DNA of 64,000 bases from Oscillospiraceae bacterium (GCA_003514385.1 DOQR01000009.1:124001-188000), one strand, 5' to 3'. Counted from the first letter of the stretch, positions 14,857 to 24,537 are shown. Numbers and translations are program-made. The notes: a model not told the origin generated them from the sequence alone.

Positions 14857-17421
14857 ATGAACTTTCTTGTTATTGACGGAAACAGCATATTGAACCGCGC
14901 GTTTTACGGCATAAAGGTGCTCACGACGAAGGACGGCAGATTCACCAACGCCATCTACGGCTTTATGAATATTTTTCTGCGCCTCAAAGACGAGTGCCAG
15001 CCGCAGGCGGTGGCGGTCGCTTTTGATGTCAAACAGCCGACTTTCCGCCATGAGATGTACGGCGGCTACAAAGCGACAAGAAAGGGTATGCCCGAGGAAC
15101 TCGCGCAGCAGATGCCCGTGCTCAAGGAGCTGCTTGAGGCGATGGGCGTGCCGATAGTTGAAAAGCCCGGATATGAGGCGGACGATATCCTAGGCACTCT
15201 CGCGCGCCACAGCGGCGACGCCGTCTGCACGATAGCCACGGGCGACAGAGACAGCCTGCAATTGGTCTCCGACAGCGTCAATGTTCTGCTCGCCGCGACG
15301 AAGATGGGCAGACCCGTGACCGACAGATACACGCCCGAGGCAGTGCGCGAAAAATATGGCGTTGAGCCGATAAAGCTCATTGATATAAAAGCCCTCATGG
15401 GCGACAGCTCGGACAATATCCCCGGCGTTGCGGGAATCGGCGAAAAGACTGCCGGCGATTTGATAGCCCGCTTCGGCTCGATAGAATATATCTACGACAA
15501 TATCGACACGATAGACATCAAACCCGGCGTGCGAGACAAGCTGAAAAAAGACAGGGACATGGCGTTTTTGAGCAAAAAGCTCGGCACGATAAACTGCGAT
15601 ATCCCGATCGACAATAACCCGCAGAGCTATATTCTCAAAGCGCCCGACAATTTCAAGGTTACGAGAATGCTTGCGGATCTCGAGATGTTCAAGCTCATCG
15701 ACCGCCTCGGACTTGAGATATCAAACACCGCCTCCGAGCCGCAGAAAGAGGAGAAGCCTGTCCCGGTCTGCGCCGAGGACGATTTCGGCCAGCTGATGAC
15801 GCGCCTTAAGTCTGACGGCGAGAGCTATTTTCTCTGGGACGGCGAAAAGTGCCGCTTCGATCTCGGGGACAAAGTGCTCGTGTGCGACTGCGAAAATGAG
15901 AATTTTTATCCGTTCTTTATAAAGCTGCTCGAAGATAAAAATATAAAGAAATACACGGCGGACATAAAGTCGCTCTATTCGTTCGCGCAGGGCTGTTCGG
16001 CTCAGTGCAGGAATATGTGCGGCGATCTGGAACTTGAGGGCTATGTCCTCAACCCCTCCGCCTCGTCCTATGATGCGCTGCGCCTTGCGGGCGAATATTC
16101 GGCGGCAGTGCCGGTTGAAAACGGCGATGAAAACGACTGCGCCGCCGCGTCGCTGAGAAGATTATTTGCGGCGATGGACAAAAAAATAGAGGAAAACGGA
16201 CAGCAGAAGCTGCTTCATGACATCGAACTTCCGCTCGCTCATGTGCTCTCTTCAATGGAGCAGACGGGCTTCGCTGTTGACCGCGACGGAATCGCGGAAT
16301 TCGGCAAACAGCTCGGCGAGAGGATAGCCGAAATTGAGCAGGAGATATACGCTTTAGTCGGCTGTGAGTTCAATCTGAACTCGCCAAAGCAGCTCGGCGA
16401 AGCGTTGTTTGAAAAGCTCAAGCTGCCCGCGAGAAAAAAGACAAAAAGCGGATATTCGACCGACGCGCAGGTGCTCGAATCGCTCGAAAACAAGCACCCC
16501 GCGGTGCGCGATATACTCGAATACAGAACGCTTTCAAAGCTCAGGTCGACCTACTGCGACGGTCTGCTCAAGGTTATCGGCGAGGACGGACGCATCCGCT
16601 CGACTTTGAACCAGACCGAGACGAGAACGGGCAGAATCTCATCGACCGAGCCGAATCTTCAGAATATCCCCGTGCGCTCTCCGCTCGGGCGCGAGATGCG
16701 AAAGTTCTTTGTCGCGCGGGACGGATATGTGCTCGTTGACGCGGACTATTCGCAGATAGAACTGCGCGTTCTCGCCCATATTTCGGGCGACCAAAACATG
16801 ATAAAGGCGTTCAACGACAACACGGATATCCACACTGTGACCGCGTCCGAGGTCTTTGATATGCCGCCGCAGCTCGTCACTCCGATAATGAGAAGCCGCG
16901 CAAAGGCGGTCAATTTCGGCATAGTCTACGGCATCGGCGCGTTCTCGCTCGCCAAAGATATCGGAGTCAGCCGCAGCGAGGCGGATGAGTATATAAAAGG
17001 CTATCTCAGGCACTATTCAGGCGTTGACAAATATATGCACGATGTGGTCGAAAAGGCGAAGAAAGACGGCTACGCCGAGACAATGTTTGCGCGGCGCAGA
17101 TATCTGCCGGAGCTCACCGCATCGAACGCTAACACCCGCGCTTTCGGCGAGCGTGTGGCGCGCAATATGCCCATTCAGGGCACGGCGGCGGATATAATCA
17201 AGATAGCGATGATAAGAGTCTACGAACGCCTTGAGCGCGAGAATCTGGCGGCGAAGCTGATAATGCAGGTGCACGATGAGCTGATAGTCGAAGCGCCGGA
17301 GAACGAAAAAGAGCGCGTGAGCGCCCTGCTCAAAGAGGAAATGGAGAATGCGGTCAAGCTCTCCGTGGCGCTCACTGCGGATGTCCATTCCGGGCGCACC
17401 TGGTATGACGCGAAAGGCTGA
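14857..17421 (+). CDS. polA: DNA polymerase I
   Basis: Repair and Okazaki-fragment polymerase with 5' nuclease. The 854 residues contain the 5'-3' nuclease domain (1-290; VIDGNSILNRAF, PGYEADDILGTLA, GDSSDNIPGV), a degenerate 3'-5' exonuclease domain (about 310-460) in which I see no DXE metal motif, and the polymerase domain with motif A (DYSQIELRVLAH), motif B (RSRAKAVNFGIVYGIG) and motif C (QVHDELIVEA). Loss of proofreading is common in Gram-positive PolA. The ribosome site is CGGAGG; the next gene starts 16 nt downstream. Confidence 0.96.
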   Translation: MNFLVIDGNSILNRAFYGIKVLTTKDGRFTNAIYGFMNIFLRLKDECQPQAVAVAFDVKQPTFRHEMYGGYKATRKGMPEELAQQMPVLKELLEAMGVPIVEKPGYEADDILGTLARHSGDAVCTIATGDRDSLQLVSDSVNVLLAATKMGRPVTDRYTPEAVREKYGVEPIKLIDIKALMGDSSDNIPGVAGIGEKTAGDLIARFGSIEYIYDNIDTIDIKPGVRDKLKKDRDMAFLSKKLGTINCDIPIDNNPQSYILKAPDNFKVTRMLADLEMFKLIDRLGLEISNTASEPQKEEKPVPVCAEDDFGQLMTRLKSDGESYFLWDGEKCRFDLGDKVLVCDCENENFYPFFIKLLEDKNIKKYTADIKSLYSFAQGCSAQCRNMCGDLELEGYVLNPSASSYDALRLAGEYSAAVPVENGDENDCAAASLRRLFAAMDKKIEENGQQKLLHDIELPLAHVLSSMEQTGFAVDRDGIAEFGKQLGERIAEIEQEIYALVGCEFNLNSPKQLGEALFEKLKLPARKKTKSGYSTDAQVLESLENKHPAVRDILEYRTLSKLRSTYCDGLLKVIGEDGRIRSTLNQTETRTGRISSTEPNLQNIPVRSPLGREMRKFFVARDGYVLVDADYSQIELRVLAHISGDQNMIKAFNDNTDIHTVTASEVFDMPPQLVTPIMRSRAKAVNFGIVYGIGAFSLAKDIGVSRSEADEYIKGYLRHYSGVDKYMHDVVEKAKKDGYAETMFARRRYLPELTASNANTRAFGERVARNMPIQGTAADIIKIAMIRVYERLERENLAAKLIMQVHDELIVEAPENEKERVSALLKEEMENAVKLSVALTADVHSGRTWYDAKG

Positions 17422-17436
17422 TAAAACGGAGGAAAC

Positions 17437-17865
17437 ATGAATCTGGTTTTTGTTTGCACGGGCAACATCTGCCGCAGTCCGATGGCGGAGGGAATGTTCA
17501 AAAAACTGCTCGAAGAAAAAGGGGAGAGCGGTATAGACTGCTCGAGCGCGGGGCTTGCGACCTTTGACGGACGCCCCGCGAGCGACAACGCGCAGGCGGT
17601 AGCCCTCGAATACGGAGCCGATATCTCGGAGCATAAATCTCGTATGCTGACCCGCAGCATTGCGCGCAAAGCCGATCTGATAGTCTGCATGACCGATGAG
17701 CAGTATGAGACGCTCAACCGCATGATCCCGGACGAGAGACTCTATGTGCTCGCCGACGGAGTTGACGACCCCTACGGATGCGATATCGAAGTCTACCGCG
17801 AGTGTGCGAAGAAGATAAACGGCGCGCTGACGGAGCTTTACGAAAAGATAAAGAGCGGGAGCTGA
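17437..17865 (+). CDS. Low-molecular-weight protein tyrosine phosphatase family protein
   Basis: The 142-residue enzyme has the catalytic P-loop CTGNICRSPMAEG (Cys at about residue 8, the CX5R signature) and the general-acid motif DDPYG near residue 111. It probably removes phosphate from tyrosine or arginine (the YwlE type). The family also includes arsenate reductases, but no ars genes are near. The ribosome site is CGGAGG. It lies between polA and rimI and is likely cotranscribed. Confidence 0.9.
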   Translation: MNLVFVCTGNICRSPMAEGMFKKLLEEKGESGIDCSSAGLATFDGRPASDNAQAVALEYGADISEHKSRMLTRSIARKADLIVCMTDEQYETLNRMIPDERLYVLADGVDDPYGCDIEVYRECAKKINGALTELYEKIKSGS

Positions 17866-17870
17866 TCGGT

Positions 17871-18320
17871 ATTTTTGAAGTTGAAACGGTCCCGATGACG
17901 GAAGAATATATAAGCGGCGTCGCGTCGCTCGAGCGCGAATGTTTTTCGCATCCGTGGAGCGAGAAGTCGCTTCGGGAAGAGCTTGATAACGATCAGGCTC
18001 ATTTTCTCTGCGCAGTTGCCGACGGATGCGTCGCCGGATATATCGGCGTGCAGGAGATAGTGGGTGAGGCGTATATAACCAATGTCGCCGTGTCCGAAAA
18101 ATTCCGCCGCCGCGGGATAGCGGAAAAGCTGCTCGAAGAGGCGGAGCGCGGCGCAATAAAACGCGGCTGCGTGCTGATAACGCTCGAGGTCAGGGTTTCA
18201 AATGACCCGGCGAAGGCGCTCTATAAAAAACGCGGCTTCAAAGAAGTCGGAACAAGAAAAAATTTTTATTCCGATCCGCGCGAGGACGCGGAGATAATGA
18301 CAAAGTTTTTTGACAGATGA
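17871..18320 (+). CDS. rimI: Ribosomal-protein-S18-alanine N-acetyltransferase (RimI)
   Basis: A GNAT-fold acetyltransferase of the RimI group, often linked to tsaD as here. Motifs are ECFSHPWSEKSL, the CoA loop KFRRRGIAEKLL and ALYKKRGF near the C terminus. The start is uncertain. An ATT at 17871 lies 9 nt after GGGAG (17858-17862) and would include the first GNAT strand (FEVETVPM). The first nearby ATG, at 17895, has no ribosome site and would lose that strand; an ATG at 17778 would overlap the phosphatase gene by 88 nt. The stop overlaps the start region of tsaD. Confidence 0.85.
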   Translation: MFEVETVPMTEEYISGVASLERECFSHPWSEKSLREELDNDQAHFLCAVADGCVAGYIGVQEIVGEAYITNVAVSEKFRRRGIAEKLLEEAERGAIKRGCVLITLEVRVSNDPAKALYKKRGFKEVGTRKNFYSDPREDAEIMTKFFDR

Positions 18321-18331
18321 GGGTGAGCGAA

Positions 18332-19366
18332 ATGAAGATACTTGCAATCGAATCCTCCTGCGACGAGACCGCTGCGGCGGTCGTCGAGGACGGCAGACGC
18401 GTTATTTCAAGCGTCATAGCGTCGCAGGTGAAGGAACATATACTCTACGGCGGAGTCGTGCCGGAGATAGCGTCAAGGCGCCATGCGGAGGCGATATCCG
18501 GCGTTGTCGGCGGGGCGCTCGACAGGGCGGAGATGAATGTCGGCGATGTTGACGCGATAGCCGTGACCTATGCGCCCGGGCTTATCGGTGCGCTGTTAGT
18601 CGGCGTGAATTTTGCAAAGGGACTCGCATTTTCTGCGAACAAACCGCTCGTGCCCGTGCATCATCTGCGCTCGCATATCGCGGCGAACTATATAACCCAC
18701 CCCGACCTTGAACCGCCGTTTCTCGCGCTCGTCGTGTCCGGCGGTCACAGCCACATAATCGAGGTGCGCGACTACACGGATTTTCATATTATCGGCAGAA
18801 CGCGCGACGACGCGGCAGGCGAGGCGATGGACAAGGCGGCGCGCGCCATGGGGCTCGATTATCCCGGCGGCGTGAACCTCGACAGAGTGTCGAAGGACGG
18901 CGACCCGAAGAGCTACAAGCTTCCGCGCCCGCATGTTGACGGGAGCGAATATGATTTCAGCTTTTCAGGACTCAAGACCGCTGCTGTCAATATCATCCAC
19001 AACGCAAAGCAAAAGGGCGAGGAGATAAGCGTGCCCGATCTCGGCGCGTCGTATATCGAGGCGGTCGTAAGATGCCTGCGCGAAAACACGGAAAAGGCGG
19101 CGCTGAACTTCGGCTTCGACAAGATAGTTCTGGCGGGCGGAGTGTCCGCAAACTCGCGCCTGAGGGCGGAGATGACCGATATCTGCAAGGCTCATTCATG
19201 GTCGCTGTTTATGCCAGAACTGTCGCTTTGCGGCGACAATGCGGCAATGGTCGGCGCCCAGAGCTACTATGAATTCAAGGCGGGAAACATCGCCCCGCTG
19301 ACCCTCAATGCACGAGCTTCGATGCCTATTGATGAAATTGATAAATTTTTATCAAAAAAGGTCTGA
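18332..19366 (+). CDS. tsaD: tRNA N6-adenosine threonylcarbamoyltransferase TsaD
   Basis: Transfers the threonylcarbamoyl group to A37 of ANN-decoding tRNAs with TsaB and TsaE. The 344-residue ASKHA-fold protein begins MKILAIESSCDET and has the metal-binding HHLRSHI, the nucleotide loop SGGHSHI and LAGGVSANSRLR. I chose the ATG at 18332, 8 nt after GAGGG; an ATG at 18317 overlapping the rimI stop is the alternative. rimI-tsaD linkage is conserved in Firmicutes; tsaB and tsaE are not in this window. Confidence 0.94.
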   Translation: MKILAIESSCDETAAAVVEDGRRVISSVIASQVKEHILYGGVVPEIASRRHAEAISGVVGGALDRAEMNVGDVDAIAVTYAPGLIGALLVGVNFAKGLAFSANKPLVPVHHLRSHIAANYITHPDLEPPFLALVVSGGHSHIIEVRDYTDFHIIGRTRDDAAGEAMDKAARAMGLDYPGGVNLDRVSKDGDPKSYKLPRPHVDGSEYDFSFSGLKTAAVNIIHNAKQKGEEISVPDLGASYIEAVVRCLRENTEKAALNFGFDKIVLAGGVSANSRLRAEMTDICKAHSWSLFMPELSLCGDNAAMVGAQSYYEFKAGNIAPLTLNARASMPIDEIDKFLSKKV

Positions 19367-19384
19367 AAGTTAACAGTTTCGTCA

Positions 19385-19413
19385 TTGAAAAACCGAGTTT
19401 ATTGGGGTATAAT
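19385..19413 (+). promoter_or_regulatory. Promoter of pckG
   Basis: TTGAAA at 19385-19390 and TATAAT at 19408-19413, 17-bp spacer, giving a leader of about 50 nt. Confidence 0.85.
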
Positions 19414-19434
19414 ACATACTGGGTAAAGATGGTA

Positions 19435-19460
19435 CCTTTCTTAATAGATTAGACGAAAGG
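19435..19460 (+). promoter_or_regulatory. Hairpin covering the pckG ribosome site
   Basis: CCTTTC (19435-19440) can pair with GAAAGG (19455-19460), which is the core of the AAAGGAG ribosome site. The stem is only 6 bp, so the effect may be modest. Confidence 0.35.
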
Positions 19461-19471
19461 AGTCAAATATC

Positions 19472-21256
19472 ATGAAACATTTGACACAGAACAAGACAGT
19501 GATCGACTGGATCGAAGAGAAGATAGCTCTTGTATCTCCCGATGAAGTCATGTGGATCGACGGCAGCGAGGAGCAGCTTGACGCTCTGCGCGCCAAGGCA
19601 TGCGAGACCGGCGAGATGACTAAGCTCAACGAGGATCTCCTCCCCGGATGCCTGCTTCACAGAACCAAGCCCAACGATGTTGCGCGTGTTGAGAACCGCA
19701 CATTCATCTGCGCTGAGAGCGCGGATCAGGCAGGTCCGACCAACAACTGGATGGATCCCTCCGAGGCTTATAAGATGCTCTACGATATAGCCAGAGACAG
19801 CTATAAGGGCAGAACAATGTATATTATTCCTTATTCGATGGGTCCTGTCGGCTCTCCGTTCTCGAAGATCGGCGTTGAGCTGACTGACTCCATCTATGTC
19901 GTTCTCAACATGGCTATCATGACGAGAATCGGCAAGAAGGTTATGGATACTCTGGGCGACAGCAACGACTGGGTTCGCGGACTGCACTGCAGCTGCGACA
20001 TCGACCCCGAGAAGCGTTATATCTGCCAGTTCCCGCAGGATAACACCATCATCTCCGTCAACTCCGCTTACGGCGGAAACGTACTCCTCGGCAAGAAGTG
20101 CTTTGCTCTTCGTATAGCCTCCTATCAGGGCTGGAAAGAGAGCTGGCAGGCTGAGCATATGCTTATCCTCGGCCTCGAGAATCCGAAGGGCGAAGTCAAA
20201 TATATCTGCGCGGCATTCCCGTCCGCCTGCGGCAAGACCAACCTTGCCATGCTTATCCCGCCCGAGGGATACAGAAACAAGGGCTACAAGATCTGGTGCG
20301 TCGGCGACGATATCTCCTGGATCAGAAAGGGTCCCGACGGCAGACTTTATGCTATCAACCCCGAGAACGGTTTCTTCGGCGTTGCCCCCGGCACGAACGA
20401 GAAGTCCAATCCCAACGCGCTTGCCGCGACAAGAAAGAATACCATTTTCACAAACGTTGCGCTTAACCTTGACAACAACACCGTCTGGTGGGAAGGTCTC
20501 GACAAGAATCCGCCCGAGAACGCCATCGACTGGCAGGGCAGACCGTGGAACGGCAAGACGAGCGAGGAAAAAGGCGCTCATCCGAACAGCCGCTTCACCG
20601 CTCCCGCTGTCAACTGCCCGTGCATCAGCTCCGAGTTTGAGAATCCGGCAGGCGTTCCGATCTCCGCTATCGTCTTCGGCGGCAGAAGAGCTAAGCTCGC
20701 TCCGCTGGTCTATCAGTCAAGAAGCTGGAATCACGGCGTGTTCGTCGGCTCGATAATGGCTTCCGAGACCACCGCAGCAGCAGCCGGCGCAGTCGGCGTT
20801 GTCCGCCGCGATCCCATGGCTATGCTTCCGTTCTGCGGCTACAACATGGCTGATTACTGGCAGCACTGGATCGATATCGGCGCAGGCCTCGACGAGGATA
20901 AGGCTCCGAAGATCTTCAACGTTAACTGGTTCCGTAAGGACGACGACGGCAACTTCCTGTGGCCCGGCTTCGGTGACAACATGCGCGTGCTTGAGTGGAT
21001 CATCAAGCGCTGCGAGGGCAAGGTCGACGCAGAGGAGACCGCTATCGGCTTCGTGCCCAAGGCTGAGGACATCAACCTTGAGGGCATCGAGGACGAGGTC
21101 AGCGAGGATCAGCTCAAGGAGATCCTGAGCGTTGACAACTCCCTCTGGGAGGACGAGGCAAAGGGCATCGAGGAGTTCTACGCTAAGTTCGGCGACAGAC
21201 TTCCCAAGGCTCTGAGTGACGAGCTCAACACCCTCAAGGCTAATCTTGAGAAATAA
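19472..21256 (+). CDS. pckG: Phosphoenolpyruvate carboxykinase (GTP)
   Basis: Interconverts oxaloacetate and PEP with GTP/GDP. In anaerobic gut Clostridia it can run toward oxaloacetate for C4-acid formation. The 594-residue length and the motifs AAFPSACGKTNLAMLIP (P-loop), KCFALRIAS (with the reactive Cys region) and VGDDISWIR are those of the GTP-dependent class, not the ATP-dependent PckA. Codon use is strongly biased (AAG, CTC, GGC), as in highly expressed genes. It is monocistronic, with its own promoter and terminator. Confidence 0.96.
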   Translation: MKHLTQNKTVIDWIEEKIALVSPDEVMWIDGSEEQLDALRAKACETGEMTKLNEDLLPGCLLHRTKPNDVARVENRTFICAESADQAGPTNNWMDPSEAYKMLYDIARDSYKGRTMYIIPYSMGPVGSPFSKIGVELTDSIYVVLNMAIMTRIGKKVMDTLGDSNDWVRGLHCSCDIDPEKRYICQFPQDNTIISVNSAYGGNVLLGKKCFALRIASYQGWKESWQAEHMLILGLENPKGEVKYICAAFPSACGKTNLAMLIPPEGYRNKGYKIWCVGDDISWIRKGPDGRLYAINPENGFFGVAPGTNEKSNPNALAATRKNTIFTNVALNLDNNTVWWEGLDKNPPENAIDWQGRPWNGKTSEEKGAHPNSRFTAPAVNCPCISSEFENPAGVPISAIVFGGRRAKLAPLVYQSRSWNHGVFVGSIMASETTAAAAGAVGVVRRDPMAMLPFCGYNMADYWQHWIDIGAGLDEDKAPKIFNVNWFRKDDDGNFLWPGFGDNMRVLEWIIKRCEGKVDAEETAIGFVPKAEDINLEGIEDEVSEDQLKEILSVDNSLWEDEAKGIEEFYAKFGDRLPKALSDELNTLKANLEK

Positions 21257-21268
21257 TTAAATAAAATT

Positions 21269-21302
21269 GCGGCAGACAGGTGTGCTTGTCTGCCGCTTTT
21301 TT
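21269..21302 (+). terminator. Terminator after pckG
   Basis: GCGGCAGACA (21269-21278) pairs perfectly with TGTCTGCCGC (21287-21296), then TTTTTT. Confidence 0.95.
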
Positions 21303-21390
21303 ATTGGTTTGTCATATCGGCGCGGAGCAGAGCGCAAAAAACAACAGCCGTGATTCTCAACGAACCATGGCTGCTGATATTTATTTTTGC

Positions 21391-22983
21391 TTACAGTGTC
21401 TCAAATCTCTTTACGCCTTTGCGCTTGAGCCTTGCAAATGATATCGCGGTTATTATTGCTATTACTGCTGTCGCGATTATCAGCGCGAACACATTCGGCA
21501 GCACCTGCACCGCGAGCAGATATACTGCGACGAGCACGATGATATACGCCCAGCCGAGGCACATTGCGAGCATGATGCCGAGACTCTGCTTGACCGCTTC
21601 GCTCTCACTGCTCCAGGCGAGATTAGGCATCCTGATGTTCACTCTGAGCCCCGAAACGGCGCACAGAAGCGTGAATATCTGCGGCAGGATAATCATGACC
21701 GCCGCGGTGAGAAGCTCCGGCTTGAGGGCAATACAGAAGCATATGCTGCATATCAGCGCGGGGACGGCGGTGAATAGCATGTGGAGCTTCAGCTTCGCCC
21801 CGAGAATCTGCCACGAGGTGACGGGGAGCGAACGGGCTATCCAGAGGCTCTTGCCCTCGAGGGATATCGCGGGCGCGGTGAGTATATTCATAGAAGAGAG
21901 CAGGCATAAAAGTAAGCACGCAAATGTCGGGGCGTATTCCAGCAAATCCTCATCCATGCGGGTTACAACGCCGATAAACCAGTCGCTTTTTATCAGCGAG
22001 AAAACAGCGACGGCTATCATAAACAGCGCCCCGAGCGAGCAGTTGAGCATATAAGACGGGCTCGAGAGGAAGTGGTTTATTTCGCGTCGCAGAAGCGCGC
22101 GGTCGGTGCCCTGCTGCTTGACCGTCTTTTCTTTGTAGACTGTCTTTGCGGTCTTTCCGCTGCTCGTGACGAGTTTTAAGAATGTGCGCGACATTATGAG
22201 CCATGTCGCGGCGAGCAAGGCGAGAATGATGAGCGAAATTATAATTGTCGGGAGAACATCGCCCGCGAACGCCTTGCCGAAAATATAGAGCGGATAGGCG
22301 GACATGCGCACCTTTGCGGCAACAGCCGCGCTGTTCGCAACGATGCCGGTGATTATCTCGTTCGCCCTGAAGTAGACATAGTAGTAGCCGCCGAGGAACG
22401 CTATCGAAACTATAACTGTTATAATGCTCTTGTTTTTTAATTTGACCGCGATTTTTGCAACGACCCAGCCGAGTATGCACGACAGTATAAGAACGAGAAC
22501 AGTCACCATAACGGCCATTATAACGGCTGTTATGCCGGATATTCCGGGGTGCGCAGTTATGAAATACACGCCGACGGCGGGTATTACCACAACGCCCGAA
22601 TACATCAGCCCCATGAGATAGACTCCGATGAGGCGCGCCGCCATAATATCGCGCACGGGAATTGGCATCGAGAGCAGGAGGTCGTTGTCCTTTGCGTCAT
22701 AGAGGCTCGAATATGTGTTGAACACGCTGCCGAAAACGCCGAAAAGCGCGGCGGTAGCGCCCATAATAGCAAAATAGAGCCAGCTCATGCCATAGGTTAT
22801 CAGCGGGCGCATCGAATATGACATATAGCAGAACATTCCGCCGATGGCAAAAATCATGAGCAATATGAACAGCACTATCGAGAACGTCGCCGAGCGTGCA
22901 GACTTGCCCTTGCCCGTCTTGCGGTCAACGAAGAAACTTTTATTGAGTTCGAGAAGCTGTTTTTTTATCAGTGTTTTCAGCAT
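21391..22983 (-). CDS. ABC transporter permease (ABC-2/EcsB-like exporter subunit)
   Basis: A 530-residue integral membrane protein with about a dozen hydrophobic segments and a cytoplasmic N-terminal start MLKTLIKKQLLELNKSFFVD, typical of ABC-2 exporter permeases that begin at the membrane edge. Its start overlaps the end of the ATPase gene by 7 nt (22977-22983), so the two form one transporter. A large soluble loop with a Lys-rich patch (SSGKTAKTVYKEKTVK) lies mid-protein. The substrate is unknown; proteins with this layout are often annotated only as putative ABC exporters. Confidence 0.8.
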   Translation of the reverse strand: MLKTLIKKQLLELNKSFFVDRKTGKGKSARSATFSIVLFILLMIFAIGGMFCYMSYSMRPLITYGMSWLYFAIMGATAALFGVFGSVFNTYSSLYDAKDNDLLLSMPIPVRDIMAARLIGVYLMGLMYSGVVVIPAVGVYFITAHPGISGITAVIMAVMVTVLVLILSCILGWVVAKIAVKLKNKSIITVIVSIAFLGGYYYVYFRANEIITGIVANSAAVAAKVRMSAYPLYIFGKAFAGDVLPTIIISLIILALLAATWLIMSRTFLKLVTSSGKTAKTVYKEKTVKQQGTDRALLRREINHFLSSPSYMLNCSLGALFMIAVAVFSLIKSDWFIGVVTRMDEDLLEYAPTFACLLLCLLSSMNILTAPAISLEGKSLWIARSLPVTSWQILGAKLKLHMLFTAVPALICSICFCIALKPELLTAAVMIILPQIFTLLCAVSGLRVNIRMPNLAWSSESEAVKQSLGIMLAMCLGWAYIIVLVAVYLLAVQVLPNVFALIIATAVIAIITAISFARLKRKGVKRFETL

Positions 22984-23690
22984 TCTTCTCCCTCCAGTTC
23001 GAGGAACACGTTCTCAAGGCTGGAGTCGCCCTTGACCTCTTCCATTGTGCCGGAGCGAATGAGCTTTCCGCTTTTTATTATCGCGACCTTGTCGCAGAGC
23101 TTTTCGGCAACTTCGAGCACATGGGTCGAGAAGAATATTGCGCCGCCGGAGTTGCAGACCTCGCGCATCATGCCTTTTAACAGATGCGATGCGGCGGGAT
23201 CGAGACCGACGAAAGGCTCGTCCATGATGATTAACTTGGGCTCGTGGATCCACGCGGAGATTATCGCGAGCTTCTGCTTCATGCCGTGAGAATACGCCGA
23301 GATAGGCTGCGCGAGGTCAGCAGTCAGCCCGAACATATCGGCATATTTATGTATGCGCTCGCGGCGGTCGTCAGCGCTGACACCGAAAATATCCGCGATG
23401 AAGTTCAGATATTTTATTCCCGTCATGTATTCGTAGAGGTCGGGGTTATCGGGAATATAGGCTATGATTTTTTTGCAGGCGAGCGGGTCATCTTTTATCG
23501 AGATGCCGTTTATTGTTATCTCGCCCTCGTCGAACTGCAGAATGCCGACAACGGATTTGAGCGTTGTGGTCTTGCCCGCGCCGTTGTGGCCGATGAAGCC
23601 GTATATCTCGCCGGGCGCGATATGCAGCGTCAGGTCGTCAACGGCCTTTTTCTCGCCGTAGGTTTTGGTCAGATTTTTGATGTTAAGCAT
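22977..23690 (-). CDS. ABC transporter ATP-binding protein (EcsA-like)
   Basis: A 237-residue ATPase with Walker A GHNGAGKTTT, signature YSHGMKQKL, Walker B LIIMDEPFVGLD and switch His in FSTHVLEVAE. The signature is a variant (SHGMKQ for SGGQ), usual in the ABC-2 and EcsA group. It is the first gene of a two-gene minus-strand unit with the permease. The 90-bp gap upstream separates it from the YoaP-like gene, which runs the same way. The substrate is unknown. Confidence 0.88.
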   Translation of the reverse strand: MLNIKNLTKTYGEKKAVDDLTLHIAPGEIYGFIGHNGAGKTTTLKSVVGILQFDEGEITINGISIKDDPLACKKIIAYIPDNPDLYEYMTGIKYLNFIADIFGVSADDRRERIHKYADMFGLTADLAQPISAYSHGMKQKLAIISAWIHEPKLIIMDEPFVGLDPAASHLLKGMMREVCNSGGAIFFSTHVLEVAEKLCDKVAIIKSGKLIRSGTMEEVKGDSSLENVFLELEGEEC

Positions 23691-23781
23691 AATGTCTCCT
23701 TTTGGCCCGCCGTGGCGGACAGATATCTTTTCCCTTTTCTATATTAGTATATTTTACGCTGCCGGTCAATCCGGCTATGTT

Positions 23782-24537
23782 TTATTTTACGAACTCTTCA
23801 CAAATCGCCGCGAATTTCTTTTCGCTCGGTATCTCGTGCGTTATGAACTTCCCGTTATAGAACAACGAAAATGCGGTGTAGGCGCAGGGTGCGTTTTGAG
23901 CCTGCTCGCGCGATGAGATATGCACGGCGCGCAGCGGAAGATTCATATCGTTTGCCATATTCTCAATTATCGGAACATATTTTGCCGTAAACGGGCACTG
24001 GCTTGTATAAAATATCTCGAACCCGCTGCCGTTAGTCTGAGCGCCTTTTGCCTGCTCGCGAAAGCGCGGAGCGGGCGCGGACGGGTCAAACGGCAGATAC
24101 ATCAGCTCAAAATGCGGCTCTGCCGAATCGGCTTTTATGAAGCCTTTATATTTCAGATACTTCGGGTCGGCAAGAAAACCGCGCTTCTTCGCCGATGAGA
24201 GTATACACAGCCCGGATTTGCCCTTTTTGCGGCTGTCGCGGATACATTCGTTGAGCAGGTCGTTTGAATATCCGTGCCCCTTGAAAGAGCCGGAGACCCA
24301 GAGACAGTCGATGAACATATAGCCGGGCGCGTCTATCGGAGCCCATGCGTTTTCGACGGGAATATATTCAATAAAACACTTCCCGCGCGCGTCGGCTTTT
24401 AAAAATATCAGACCCTCGCCGAGCCTTTCGGCGAGCCACTGCTTTTTTGCAATGACCTGCGGATCCTTGGCGTTTGATATTGCACAGCATATGTGCTCAC
24501 TCTCAAGATTTTCGGTTGACAGGCGAATGTAGTTCAT
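23782..24537 (-). CDS. GNAT acetyltransferase with YoaP-type C-terminal domain
   Basis: A 251-residue protein. Residues 1-150 are a GNAT-like domain (LWVSGSFKGHGYSNDLLNEC resembles the CoA-binding loop). The C-terminal part has a thioredoxin-like segment with a Cys (FEIFYTSQCPFTAKYV) and ends like Bacillus YoaP. The ATG at 24537 follows GGAGG by 5 nt; an in-frame TTG at 24549 overlaps that site. It sits directly behind a strong promoter and an 18-bp perfect palindrome, so it is probably inducible. The acetyl acceptor is unknown. Confidence 0.8.
   Translation of the reverse strand: MNYIRLSTENLESEHICCAISNAKDPQVIAKKQWLAERLGEGLIFLKADARGKCFIEYIPVENAWAPIDAPGYMFIDCLWVSGSFKGHGYSNDLLNECIRDSRKKGKSGLCILSSAKKRGFLADPKYLKYKGFIKADSAEPHFELMYLPFDPSAPAPRFREQAKGAQTNGSGFEIFYTSQCPFTAKYVPIIENMANDMNLPLRAVHISSREQAQNAPCAYTAFSLFYNGKFITHEIPSEKKFAAICEEFVK

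Noticed and set aside
17017..18156. 379-codon minus-strand frame
   Set aside because: Shadow of polA, the phosphatase and rimI; no start signal.
19463..20581. 372-codon minus-strand frame
   Set aside because: Shadow of pckG, created by its strong codon bias.
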